Source: Scatophagus argus
Lineage: Eukaryota > Chordata > Actinopteri > Scatophagidae
NCBI RefSeq assembly: GCF_020382885.2
Contig: NC_058499.1
Span: 8,479,872-8,543,871, forward strand
Length of the DNA: 64,000 bases
Reading direction: 5' to 3'
Shown here: one piece after another, positions 1 to 10,969 of the stretch
Position numbering within the stretch: position 1 is the stretch's first letter
Layout: each line of letters begins with the position of its first letter
Position numbers and translations under genes: made by a program
The notes under the pieces: model-generated
The model's input: only the letters and a program-made list of their open reading frames with translations
What the model was told of the DNA's origin: nothing
Databases searched by the model: none

Positions 1-2915
1 CAAATTGTTGGTTGTGGTCATTTTCCAAATGTAACTCTCACCAAGCCACATTTAGAGAGACAGAAGGACACTTTATAGAGATGGAAGATATATGACCATG
101 ATATACAACCTATAATCACTGTACAAGAAAAGCTATGCCCTAGATAGAAACCAGAAATCAAGGGCAGACAGATACAATGACCTCTACCTTAATGGAATCA
201 TTGTGTGGTATTGGTATGGTACTGAAGAAAATAACACACCAGCCCGCCTTTAAATCAGTGCTGTGTAGACTATTGTTTCAGTATCAGTAAAGAGCAGACA
301 TTTAATGACACATGAAGTGCTCTCCTTTATTACACACTAAATCAGAGAAGAGATGAACCCTGGGGGATAAACAGGGAAAAGCAACTTTACATGAATGCTA
401 AAGCAGACAATGTAAAATAATGTAACAACAAAGACCCCAAATAAAGTCGTCCCGGATTCAATATGAAGACAAATTCTCCATAGCACAGTTATAGAGACTG
501 CTCTGTGAGAAGGAATTACATTTGACAAAATGTGCCATTACATTGTGAAATCTTAATCATCCTTCAGGAAATGTGGTTCAGACAAAGGGACCGACTAGCA
601 TATTCTTACTGTCCTGAAACAAAAATGTGAAGGACAAAAGCAGTCAGAATATTTGCGCCATCATAGCTGCATGCATGCAACTGCTAACCAGTGTGTGATT
701 GTGTGTGTTTGTCCACGCAACTATTCAGCAATATGTGTATACTGCAGGACATGCAGCTATGCCCATACAGTCTGTGCATGAAGCAATGTGTCAGTCCAGT
801 TGTTTTATTGGGCAGTGACAGAATGCCGACCACTGTGTGTGAGAGGGGAGACGGAAGAGAGAAGATTGTTGGCCTCCAGCTCTCCTAACAGCAATGACTT
901 CTGTCTGGTGATTATACCACCACTCTTCTCTGCACAGGAAAAGATATGAAGGGGACCACCACAACAGAGCTCCCAACATAGCATGACACTACATGGTGAC
1001 CATTTGTATTCACTAAAAATAGGCTATTACATTTTAAATAGATTCCAATTCCAATTCCATTTTCCTCCAAGTGTCCTCCGGTCACAATACAATTGCAAAG
1101 TGGCGGAAGGTATTTTGAGAGCCCAGGACTCTTGAAGTAAAGGTCCTATTGATTTTATGCATACACAGTGTTGGACTTCGACGGACCTGATACCCATTTT
1201 TACTAAAATGGGTATTAAAATTAAAGAGGCAGTAGCTGCTTCTATAATAAAAACTCAAACTTACCAGCCTGTGTATATAGAAACTTAAGAAAAAATTAAC
1301 AAAACATTAACTTACAAAACAACCAAACTCTATATTTAAAATTCAGTTGTGCTGTCCAAGATTCATAGGCCGGCCTAGACAGCAGAAACATCTCTGTAGC
1401 ATCACAACACTTCATATACGATGGTATGCGGCACATTTTACCTTTTGGATTCTGGATTTGGATACTGCACATGAATATACCATGATTTTGATAATATTAA
1501 GATGAATTGTTTTTCATTATTTTTCGGCATGCCGTAGAAAGACTGCTGACAACACAGCAACATGAAATGAAGTGATTCATCATCTCTCAAGTCCTCAATC
1601 TGCCTCCTCTTAAAACCTAAAACAGCTCTTGCTGTACTGGATCAGCAGATAAACTTTGACTAACCATAACCATGCACTAACACAGAAGCTGTTTTACTTT
1701 AAAAATGTGTTTTTCACCACATCATTTTCTGGGGAAATCTCCACATTATGACGCCTGGATCCGACCCTTTCATTAAATGCATAGAATCATGCAGTCTGTG
1801 CTAAAATAAATGTTAACCCCTTTCATGCTGAACATTTCCCACCCATCATTTTTGTGATTCGCATAGTTAATCGCCCAACAACTCCCCCTCAACTCCTCTT
1901 ACCAATACTTTTCTGTGAAACTCTTTTCTACCCTCCATCAGTATGCACATCTTGAAATAGCGTTGCCGGGAAACAGCATATATAGCATTTATAGCTGTGA
2001 ATTTATCATCTGGCCCTATTCCCTTATTCAACGAACACAGTTAATATTATGCCACATGTGTTTACATATCATAATCAATCATATATTAATTCCACATCAG
2101 GAACATTGTTGAAACTACATATCAAAATCAGTAATATAATCACACAAAGAGATTTTCTTGTCTTACTTTTTTTTTTTTAACATAAGCATCACATGCAGAT
2201 CCCTAAGTGTACCATTTCCATTTTCATGCTTAATGATGTGTGTACGCAGCAGTAGATTGATGTAGCTCAATGTTTTAAGTTTGCAACCATAGTTAAGAGA
2301 GTCATTAACTGCTGACTGGATATATGTAGTCTGTCTTTTAAAATAAATATAATGTTCACATATATTTACCTGAGTTGAGAATTCTAAATATGGTCTATTT
2401 ATAGCTCAAAAAGATGAAATAACCAGATGGAAATGTCTGGGTTTATTGTGCAAGTTTGGCTTATTAAATACCTGACAAATCAAAGAGAGGTGTTTATGAG
2501 TCACAAAATGCCAAAAGGCAAAGTCAAGTCACTGAGTTTGAGTCTTGTCCAAGTCTCACATCTCCACACTGATTCAGACTAGGGCCTTACCAACAGCACA
2601 GCATAAGTTAGCATCGGTAGCAAGCAACAGGATCACATCTTCTGACCGTTAACTAAAGCCTACCTGTCTCATAAAGTATTTATGATTACAGCATTTAAGT
2701 AGTTATAGTATTTAAGTATAACTGCTAGCAACCAACGTCTACAATGTAAAATGTAAAAAGTAATTTAATTTCGTTTCTATGAGCAGACTCAATAAAAACG
2801 AACAACAAACAAACCGAAAAAAAAACACACAAATAAATGCTGAGAAACGCCGTAAAGAAGCAGCAAACTAAAATTATAGTTAGCTAAACAGCTAACGCTA
2901 GCTAACAACACTGAC
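1..2915. other. Non-coding AT-rich stretch, intron or intergenic
   Basis: No reading frame here resembles a known protein and none is flanked by convincing splice sites. The longest open frames are about 60-65 codons, as expected by chance. If the minus-strand exon at 2916-3002 is real, this stretch is the first intron of that gene. A diverged repeat lies near 2510-2568. Confidence 0.5.
2510..2568. mobile_element. Diverged teleost interspersed repeat, 'AAGTCAAGTCACTGAG' type
   Basis: The stretch repeats AGTC-containing words (aagtcaagtcactgagt, then gagtcttgtccaagtctcac, ending in catctcc). It resembles an abundant fish repeat rich in GAGTC/AAGTC words that ends in a 'cacacctctg'-like terminus; a better copy lies at 62332-62424. 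It is probably a non-autonomous DNA transposon fragment. The family name is not determined, and the match is from memory. Confidence 0.4.
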
Positions 2916-3002
2916 CTGTTGGGATGCGTCTTCATTCTTGATGGGCCTCAGAACAACGCAACAGTCGGACTCTTTCAATTTCTGTATGTAATATATTCCC
3001 AT
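2916..3002 (-). CDS. Possible first coding exon of an unidentified minus-strand gene
   Basis: Reading leftward from an ATG at 3002-3000 gives 29 codons beginning MGIYYIQKLK and ending in NEDASQQ. A CAG|gtcagt splice donor follows at 2916/2915. It ends in phase 0. The codon series, cysteine pair (DCC) and clean donor look like a real first exon, but I do not recognise the protein and could not find a second exon in 1-2915. It could equally be a chance frame. The gene would start near 3060, head to head with bcap29. Confidence 0.35.
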
Positions 3003-5560
3003 TTCAGACCTCGGTACTGCCAAAGAAGTATGGGAAACACTTAGTGTGTGTCAGTGCAGTGTAAAGTTCCCTTATGGTGCCCATCAAACATGGCCGTCAT
3101 GTTCCATATGCACCATCACACACCTGTATCTATAAAGCTGTACTTCTAGACCTGCGCCACCTGTAGTCACGGAAAGGAATTGCAGCGTTAGACTGTTAAT
3201 TTGAAATTATTTTGTCATTGAAGAGACTTTGGCACTTCCTGAGGTAATGATGTAAAACCCTGGAGGAAAGTGGCTTGTCTTTTTAATATTAAGCTGTGTT
3301 TACCTGTGGCCAGACTCAGACTGCTTGGGTAGTCGTCACATTAAATGAATTGAATCACATTAAAAATTGATTAAAGATTTTCAGCTCTTATCTTTGTTGT
3401 CAATTTCCAGCAACCTGGTGGACCATGAGGCTAAAGATGAGCTAAAGGTTTAAAAAAAAGGTTAAATTATTCTAGCTATTTAGTATCAGTATGATGGGGA
3501 AAACTACAAAACACACAAAGTCCTGGTAAGGACATGGACTGAAGTTTTTCAGCAGGGTAGGCTGCCATGTCCTTGAGCAAAGACAGAGGTTGTTGGGGGA
3601 GTTGGTGCAATGTCCTTTTGAACTGTTGTGACTCTTCAGTCCTGCATTGGTGTCAGGGACCACTGCTTTGACTTTTAATATGCAATGAGGCAATCTGCAG
3701 TGAGACCACTAACTCCTGACACAGTGATTAATCCACATTGTAACCAACCATAGACCAATTTTGTGAGAAAGAAGCAAGATGCCCTTTTGACACCTAAAGG
3801 TGATTGCTTAATGCCCCATAGGCAGTCCCCTCTAAATATTAGTGATGCACATAAACCAATATGTGCATCACTAGAACCAATACAGCACTCATGATGGCCA
3901 TGTTAGCAGTGGAGTTATCCACAAATGAGAATGTGAGACACCAAATTGTATATAGGTGTTAAATGCCAGGCCATTAAAATGAAAAAAGTACCTGAGCCTA
4001 AAGGCAAAGAAAGCAAATTTATCACTCGATATACGTTCCAGACTTCAGCTATGGTCACAAGTTTGGTTGTGACTCTGAAAATGATAAGATCACGGATACA
4101 AGAAGCTGAAATGAGTTTCCTTTGCAGGGTATCTATGATAGCCTTCAGGGACATGTGGCGAGCTCTGATATACATGAAAAACTCCAGTTTATGGATGCCT
4201 CTCTCTCGAGGCATTCTGGCCACAAACAACTGGCTGCACATGATACACGTTTAACACTCAAAAGGGCCTATATTTCCTAAATTGCAAGGAATGTCCTGGA
4301 ATCACAAAGCAACTGAAATAAAATACATGTGAATTCCTATGGTTGGCTTGCTGTGACTTCACATTTGATGAAGTAAAATAGTGGATCTTTGAGAAAAGGC
4401 CTATCTTATATCTTATCTCATCTTATCAAAAGAAAAGAAACCATATCATATAGAATTTAAGAAGTCGAAACATTGACTGCTATACTGGTCATTACAAAAA
4501 TGTATTTAGAAAGTCAATAAATAAAATGGATTGAAGTCTCAGGTAGCAACATACCACCAAGCACACGATGAGTCTGACCATCTGCCTACTGCAGGCATTT
4601 TGCTGTAATGACTCTTCAGTCTCCTGAGCTGAGACCTCTGAGATGGTGAGGAGAAAAGAGCAATCAAAGCGTATTCAGTTCTGCTATGTCATTTGCCCAC
4701 TCTCAAAAAGCTATCACAGGGTGCAGCTGTAAACATTTTGCTCCTCCGTACCCCTGAGACATGCAGTCAAAAAGGATAGCAGCTATCAGTCTTTTTGCAG
4801 AGGAAGTCCGTGTGAATACACTTTGCAAGCTGAATATGGTGAAGAGGGCAGAATACACAAAATAGACCTTGGAGCTGAATATGGTTTAAAAAGAACCTTC
4901 ATTACTCAAAAGGAAGAGGAGTGCACTGAAGGCTATGCTCAAGTATTCCCTCAGTGGCTGTTGATGTGTAATACCCATACTATTTGTCTGTTTGAAAGGC
5001 ACACAAAAAGAGCACTCCTTTTCAGTCTTATGGTATTGAGCTTATATCTGCTATTTCACTGACAATTATTTGCATTCAGCTGTTGTGCAAGCTGAACCCT
5101 TCATCCACACTGTTGGCTGGTTGCACATCTCCTTGACACACTAGGAATATGTGGACTGAATTTACTGCAATAATTGCAAAACATACTTCCTATTTCCTGT
5201 GCAGAAGCTACATTAAATTGTTAGATAACACCGCCCCCTTGTGGCTCTTTGTTTGGCCTCTTCTGTGTAAGAATGCCCAATCTGAAAAACTTAACATATC
5301 CAAAGAGATATTGAAAGTATTCAGTCTGCTTCTTTGTTTTAACTGTTTTGGGATAGGGAGGATTTAAAATTTTAATTAAAAAGACAAAATGTTCTTCTTC
5401 ATGACCCTAACCCTACATACACACTAGTGGAAAATAAATAAATAAATAAAAACAACAACAAAAAAAAAACAAATCTTGCACTCATTCAGTGCAACTCAAT
5501 CAGTCAGTCAAGTTGCGATGTGAGCTTTAACAAATCCAAAGGGGCAGACCAATGATGTCA
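3003..5560. other. Intergenic region upstream of bcap29
   Basis: No supported gene. Two overlapping opposite-strand open frames near 3915-4254 (about 100 codons each) have no recognisable similarity. A perfect hairpin lies at 3840-3873 and a short A/T-rich run (aaataaataaataaa) near 5428-5450. Confidence 0.5.
3840..3873. repeat. Perfect inverted repeat, 14-bp arms, 6-nt spacer
   Basis: Arm TAGTGATGCACATA (3840-3853) is followed by spacer AACCAA and the exact reverse complement TATGTGCATCACTA (3860-3873). RNA from either strand could fold into a stable stem-loop. The pairing is seen directly; no role is known. Confidence 0.85.
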
Positions 5561-5673
5561 ACTGACCAGCTGAGTTTTATTTAGGGCTGGAGCTCCTCAG
5601 ATACCCACCAGCAGCTGTTGGGGAACATGTTCGTTTGGACTTTCGCATTCTTCTGAACGTTCAACCTTGTCTG
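5560..5673 (+). promoter_or_regulatory. bcap29: Probable bcap29 promoter/5' untranslated first exon
   Basis: The coding part of bcap29 begins in an exon with a 3' splice site at 6040/6041, so an untranslated exon must lie upstream. The best candidate donor is TTGTCTG|gtaagc at 5673/5674, the only strong donor close by on the plus strand. The 5' limit at about 5560 is a guess; no clear TATA box is seen. Confidence 0.35.
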
Positions 5674-6040
5674 GTAAGCCAACAACTCTGTATATTGCTT
5701 GGACTAGACTGACCAGCTCCTACTCTTAAAACAAATTGAGAACACGAGCCGGTGATATTAATGCTCCAGAGTAAGAATAGACTTAGACGTAAAACCCTAT
5801 AAATAGCAAATGGGCTATGAATGCCTGCTGCAGGCCGCTTGTTGTGTGTTGTAGGCCTACAGAAACATTTGTGTGCAAAAATCACCCTAAATTATCAGCA
5901 GAGTACAGTAGTGTATCCTGTTTGTAGTTTAGTAGGCAAGGAGTAAATAGAAATATTGTAATATTCTTGTAGATTCCTTGACTTCCACTGCTACTTACTC
6001 ACACTGCACATGAGCTTACTAAACCTGTTATTCTCCTCAG

Positions 6041-6147
6041 GAAATCACAGTCACAATGACCCTCCAGTGGACAGCTGTGGCTTTCTTTCTCTATGCAGAG
6101 ATAGCAGTCAACCTCATCTTGTGTATACCCTTCATATCAGCAAAGAG
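6041..6147 (+). CDS. bcap29: bcap29 first coding exon (ATG at 6056)
   Basis: The acceptor ttctcctcag|GAAATC precedes 15 nt of 5' UTR, then ATG at 6056. The exon encodes the N-terminal membrane segment and ends AAAGAG|gtatta in phase 2. The start agrees with the family N-terminus MTLQW. Confidence 0.9.
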
Positions 6148-7684
6148 GTATTAAACAATTAAGCACACAGAGTCAGTAGCTCATGGTCAGAGGTCCACTT
6201 TGTGAATCAGCTGAAAAAGATGTCCTGTGCAAGAGTTAAATTAGAAAAACCAACAGAGGTAGTTCATGCAAATCACCAGCAGAGTGCACTCATGCCCTTT
6301 CTGAATAAATCTACTGTAGGTCCTTTTTACCTTTTTTTGTAGATGGCGTTTGGTTTTCAGCTGGAGAATATGGAGCTGGTTATCTCCGTACTGGAACAAA
6401 TGTTTCTTTACCATGATCATGGTTCTTATTGTTCTTTTCCTTGGTAAGCAATCTGCTGCGAGTGACGAGATAAAACTTAGTAGACTGATAGCTTTGTCAG
6501 CATCACTCATGTTTCTGTGACCCTGCCCACTCTCAGATGCTGTCCGTGAGGTGCAGAAGTACTCAGGTCCAGAGCCCATGCATGATGCCAAGGTGAACCC
6601 AAATTTGTACGACCATGTCCACATGAAGCTGTTCAGAGCCCAGAGGAACCTCTACATATCTGGCTTTTCTCTCTTCCTCTGGCTGTTAGTGTCATTACAC
6701 ACAATAATGTGTTTGAGACCTCATACAAACACTTTAGTAATCCACATAACTGTCTGTCCAGCTCACTTTATGTGGTTCGGTCTTGTCTTGTCCTGCTTTT
6801 CTTTCTTCTGATTCTCTTCTTTTCCTGTCCTGTGAACTCAATGCAGTATCATGCGTCGAGTTGTCACTTTGCTAAACCAGGTTGCTGTCACCTTGGAGGA
6901 CAGTGCAGGTCTTCAGGCACAGATGGACAGTGCTGTCAAAGCAACCAAGCAGTGCCAGGACAACAACCTGATGCTGAAACAAGTGAGTCTTAATCAGAGC
7001 CTGATAGAACTAAAGCTTTATCTTTTGTCTTTAACATGCTTCCTTTCATTTTCTTCTCTAACAGCTACTATAGTTTGTTCTGTGATTTGTGTTTTGTATG
7101 TGCTCTGTAGTCTGCTCTTGGTAACTGAGAATCCTTTGTGCTCAGGCTCTGCTGGACGAGGAAAAAGCCATGTCAGCAAAAAACCAGCAACTGAAGTTGG
7201 AGGCTGAGAAGCTGGCAAATCAAGTGAAGGCTGCTGAGGAGGGTGAGTAATCATCATGTCCTTCATATAGGACAATCTGAAGTCATATCTTTTAAAAGCA
7301 GCACAGGACCACCACAGGCCACTTACTGCATAAGGCTGGCTGTGGAATGATGGTTGTTTTAAGGGAAACTGATAATAAATATAGGGCAGTTTATGTAGAG
7401 TTGTTTGTATGTGCAGCTGTGCGCAAGTCTCACGCAGAAGTGGAAGCCATGAGGAGACAAGCCAAAGGTCTCGCGCAAGAGTACGACAGGCTATTGACGG
7501 AGCACCATCAACTCCAGGTAAAACATGTACACAGAGAGGGACGTACTTCAGTATGTGCATGCAAATACCAAATCACAAAATACTGACTGTACATGAACCC
7601 TACTAACGCTGGAGTGATTCTGTTTTTAATCCTTTACTTGATCCACAGAATCTCCAGAATGCTGCAGACAAAAAGGATCAGTAA
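6056..7684 (+). CDS. bcap29: B-cell receptor-associated protein 29 (BAP29), complete
   Basis: BAP29 is a three-pass ER membrane protein that, with BAP31, escorts membrane proteins such as membrane immunoglobulin and helps in ER quality control and export. Seven coding exons join to 236 codons: 6056-6147, 6343-6443, 6537-6684, 6847-6982, 7146-7242, 7417-7517, 7649-7684. The N-terminus MTLQWTAVAFFLYAE is the family signature. Membrane segments lie near residues 5-28, 45-64 and 100-120, then a cytosolic coiled coil runs over about residues 125-225. It ends KKDQ, a dilysine (KKXX) ER-retrieval signal. LIVLFLDAVREV and SGFSLFLWL are closer to BAP29 than BAP31, and length is near human BAP29 (241). 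No caspase site like that of BAP31 was seen in the tail. It converges on slco1c1. Confidence 0.92.
6343..6443 (+). CDS. bcap29: bcap29 coding exon 2
   Basis: Acceptor tttttgtag|ATGG and donor CTTG|gtaagc. It encodes a tryptophan-rich loop and the second membrane segment (MIMVLIVLFL). Phase 2 in, phase 1 out. Confidence 0.9.
6537..6684 (+). CDS. bcap29: bcap29 coding exon 3
   Basis: It begins in the conserved DAVREVQKYS and holds HMKLFRAQRNLYISGFSL, the most conserved block of the family. The only donor that restores the family reading (WLIMRRVVTL) is GGCT|gttagt at 6684/6685, a weak but legal GT site. Confidence 0.87.
6847..6982 (+). CDS. bcap29: bcap29 coding exon 4
   Basis: Acceptor atgcag|TATC and donor AAACAA|gtgagt. 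It encodes the end of the third membrane segment (IMRRVVTLLNQ) and the start of the cytosolic helix. It ends in phase 0. Confidence 0.9.
7146..7242 (+). CDS. bcap29: bcap29 coding exon 5 (coiled coil)
   Basis: Acceptor gtgctcag|GCTC and donor GAGGAGG|gtgagt. Charged heptad-like helix beginning ALLDEEKAMSAKNQQ, rich in Glu, Lys and Ala. Confidence 0.88.
7417..7517 (+). CDS. bcap29: bcap29 coding exon 6 (coiled coil)
   Basis: Acceptor tatgtgcag|CTGT and donor CTCCAG|gtaaaa. It holds the family motif EYDRLLTEHHQLQ at the end of the coiled coil. Confidence 0.9.
7649..7684 (+). CDS. bcap29: bcap29 last coding exon, 11 residues and stop
   Basis: Acceptor gatccacag|AATC. It encodes NLQNAADKKDQ, then TAA at 7682-7684. 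The final KKDQ fits the dilysine retrieval signal. Confidence 0.87.
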   Translation, partial: NLQNAADKKDQ

Positions 7685-9675
7685 CCACAGGAATACAGTG
7701 ACAATTGTTTTAAGGTGTTGCTTGCTCCATTTTTTTCAGTGGATACTGTTTCTTCTCATTACATTAGGCCTGTATATGCAGTAGGCCACCAGAGGCTGTG
7801 TTGGTATTATCTTTTACAACTTTCTTTTTCCTTTGAACAGAAGCACATTTTTTAAAAAACTGATTAAAAATATCAAACAGTAGCATATCAAGCTTCCCAA
7901 CGATGAAAGAAAACACTGAAAGGGTTAAAAACGCACAAATGAAATGAAATTTTGTCTCAGGGGCTCATGGTTGTTGCTAATGCTAACATGTAATGCTAAA
8001 CTCAATGGCAATGCAAAGAGACTGTGCACTGATTCACTGAAAGATTTGCACAGACCAGAGCACCACCATAGTGCCTTTAAGCACATCAAGACTCGTGCAT
8101 AAATGCTACTGAGTTGTTGCATTTTCATTGTGGTCACGTATTCTAATTAACTGATTTGACAACACTGAGCGAATTTCTGTCACACAGTCATGTCACATTT
8201 GTTTGGATTTCAACCTTTAATCTGGATGAAAGCTGTTTCCTTGTTTTTAAAAACATCTTCCAGAGATTCAAATTCTTACAAATAATATCATTTTTTTTTA
8301 TTAAACCTTCTGGATTTTTATGATCTACCTTTCAAATCACAATTAATACAAATTGAAAAACTGGTTTTGAGTTGGCCCCGCTGTTCTTGACATTTTGTAA
8401 TTTGTTGTTACAGTTTGGTTGGTGGCTTTATGAAAAAGAACATGAAAAATAAAAAAAAAGACAAAACCCCACATAGGGTGCTCATCATTATCACGCTGAA
8501 ATCAATAACGGAGTAACTGAAAAGCTGCTGGCAACACAATGAAACAAAATAGCATCAGATGTCGAAAACAAAATGCAGCGAGCTTCAAAATGAGGCACAG
8601 TGTACAGCCAGGGAAATGTGGTAAGTTCAAGAATACGCCTAATTTCAAAATATAATAGTTTTGGTGAACATGTACAGCTTTAAAAGTCTGTATTGTGAGG
8701 CGTTAGGGTGCGTATTGTGCTAGTTAAGCGTATCATGACTAAAAAGCCAATCCTGCAAATCCCCATATTTTTGAAAATCATAGGAGAGACTGACAAACTG
8801 ACAAAACAGTCACTGAAGGTCCACGCGCACACTTGTACTGGAGCTGTCAACCATGTCACATGATCCTCATTGGCATCATCATCATGGAACTGCAGGTGTT
8901 CAAACGTCCAAATGGTTGTGGGCACCTCTACAGCTTCTCGTCCATGTCGACTGAAAAGTCTGACAGCTCTATCTTAGCCTCACAAATGGCATCGTCAGCT
9001 TGCTACAGTACAGTAAGACTGAGATGAGTTCGACTGTCCGTATAATGTGAAATGAAATAGTTACTGAATTCTTACACCTGCACAGGAAATGGCCTCTCCC
9101 TCCCTCTGCATGTTAAGGAGATAATCATTCAGATGACTGTTCCTGTGTTGCTTCCAGGTTTGATCTACTCATTGACCTCAACTATTCCCAGGTTGATACA
9201 CTGTCTTTGCTTCAGCTTCAGCAGCCACATTCATACCTGAGTCACCCAGTGTGACAAACAAATAACAACAGACCTGTTTGATGCACATACCTCTTCTGGA
9301 CTGAAAGCGACACAACACCAAGACAAGACTGGCTTGATGGCGTTCGACCATCTTAATCAGGCACCTTAACATATATCAACTCAAAAATCAATTTTATCAA
9401 GTTTAATCATAAAAACGAAGACCAACATAGAAAATACAGCACAATACATTCTCCTTTTCTACAAAAGTTTTCCATCCATGAAAAACACAAACAAACAAAC
9501 AAACAAACACAAATTTTAAAATTAAATTTAGTTTTTTCTTTTAAAATGACTCTTGCTTTGGATACGTCTACACAAGTCCTGTACAAATATATACTCTGTG
9601 TGCTATGAAAAGTGTCCACAGTGTGTGTGTTCCTCTATACCTCAGAGTCAGAAGAGGAGAGGTTCGAACAGAGGC
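7685..9675. other. Convergent 3' region of bcap29 (+) and slco1c1 (-)
   Basis: This 2-kb gap must hold both 3' untranslated regions. A plus-strand AATAAA at about 8448-8453 (in catgaaaaataaaaaa) is a candidate bcap29 poly(A) signal. Minus-strand candidates include the TTTAAT near 9399 and TTTATT near 8297. No coding region is supported. Whether the transcripts overlap cannot be told from sequence. Confidence 0.5.
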
Positions 9676-9901
9676 TCATAAACGAGTCTCTCTGTCAGGA
9701 TTGCAGTCAGAGGCTGACAAAAACTGCTCACAGTGTATGGAGCTGTTCTCTTCTTTCCTTAGCGACTCCAGCTCTACGCTCCCATTGGTCAGAGCATATT
9801 TCTCCTCCCTCTTAATATGTCTTTTGAGTAGAGCAAAGCCTGAAATACAAAGGAAGAAGGAGACTGTCCTCAAGCCCAGTGTCAGACCCAGGTACACGAT
9901 C
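9676..9901 (-). CDS. slco1c1: slco1c1 last coding exon (TM12, cytosolic tail)
   Basis: Acceptor tttgtcag|GATC. It encodes [17 protein letters not shown] (last membrane segment) and a charged tail with KRHIKREEK, ending ETRL and TGA at 9676. Confidence 0.88.
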
Positions 9902-10932
9902 CTGACAAAAAAAAGAAAAGAAGAAGAAGAAGAAGAAAAAAAGAAAGCAATAATGTTACAGGACAAACTAGGAAAGAGTCAAGCTCCAAATCCCTGAGAG
10001 TTATTCACAGTTCCAGTCTGAGGTTTTTTTCAATCACAAATACAAGCCAGAATGCAAGTCTTTTAAGTGGATTCGGACATATCACCAGTTGTTCAAATAG
10101 CGTTTCACTCCCATGCGCTTCACTGAAATATTTACATCAAAGAAAACAAGTTACTGCAACATGAGCAGGATTTTACACAATTTAGTTACTCTGTTGATCC
10201 TACGTCCTCCACTCTTATTCGGATAACATGTAGGGCTGCTAGCTGATTAATACTGTAGACTAAGTACCAAATGTATTGAATCATTTGGGTCAGAAGGGAA
10301 GGTTTATGTGGTTTATGTTAGCCTTCATGAGTGGCAGTCACAGAATTAGGGCACAGTCTTCTCTCCAGTACCACCATAGCAGCAAACTAATGTGTCATAC
10401 TATAATTCTGTACCACTAGTGGTAAGACTCCAAAGATATCAATAACATGCTAGTGGAGCTAGCACGCCTATAGACATTTTGTCTCTTTTCAAAGCAAAGT
10501 CTAGAGTTTAAAGACATCCCAGTAGATAACACATAAAGACGTTTTCACAAAAGCCTCACGGATCCAATTACCTGTACGCTGAGGTGTTATATAGTCTGCA
10601 TGCTCCTCTTCCTCCGCACATCTTGTATGCCCATTTGAGGCATGTTGTGTCAATTATGGCTCCGAAGTATATAGGGGCAGGTATTCCAGCTGTCATGCAA
10701 TTTAAAATAACTTGTCACTTCAAACAAGAGGCAGATAAAGGTTTGCTTCAAGATAGAACATCTATAGCTTGAAATTTTCAGATAATCGGACACAAAATAT
10801 AATTATTTTTATTGGTCTATGTATTACTACGATTACAATAATAGTATTGCACAGTACCCAAAAAATGTTCACACTGGATCCTTTATATTTCTAGAAATAT
10901 TTAATTATGAGCATCAAGTAATGATTTGTGTC

Positions 10933-10969
<37 letters not shown>

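Noticed and set aside
2916..3002. Left-edge exon as dus4l, the usual neighbour of BCAP29
   Set aside because: The 29 residues do not resemble the DUS4L N-terminus, and the strand is opposite to that expected from human order.
3915..4254. Overlapping open frames of about 100 codons on both strands
   Set aside because: Mutual shadows; neither resembles a known protein.
7018..7560. 180-codon minus-strand open frame, the longest in the window
   Set aside because: It runs antisense across bcap29 exons and introns, has no recognisable domain, and the real coding strand is well supported.
6056..7684. Assignment as bcap31
   Set aside because: MTLQW, VLFLDAVREV and FSLFLWL are BAP29-like, and the caspase-cleaved tail of BAP31 was not seen. 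The DKKDQ ending does resemble BAP31, so a small doubt remains.
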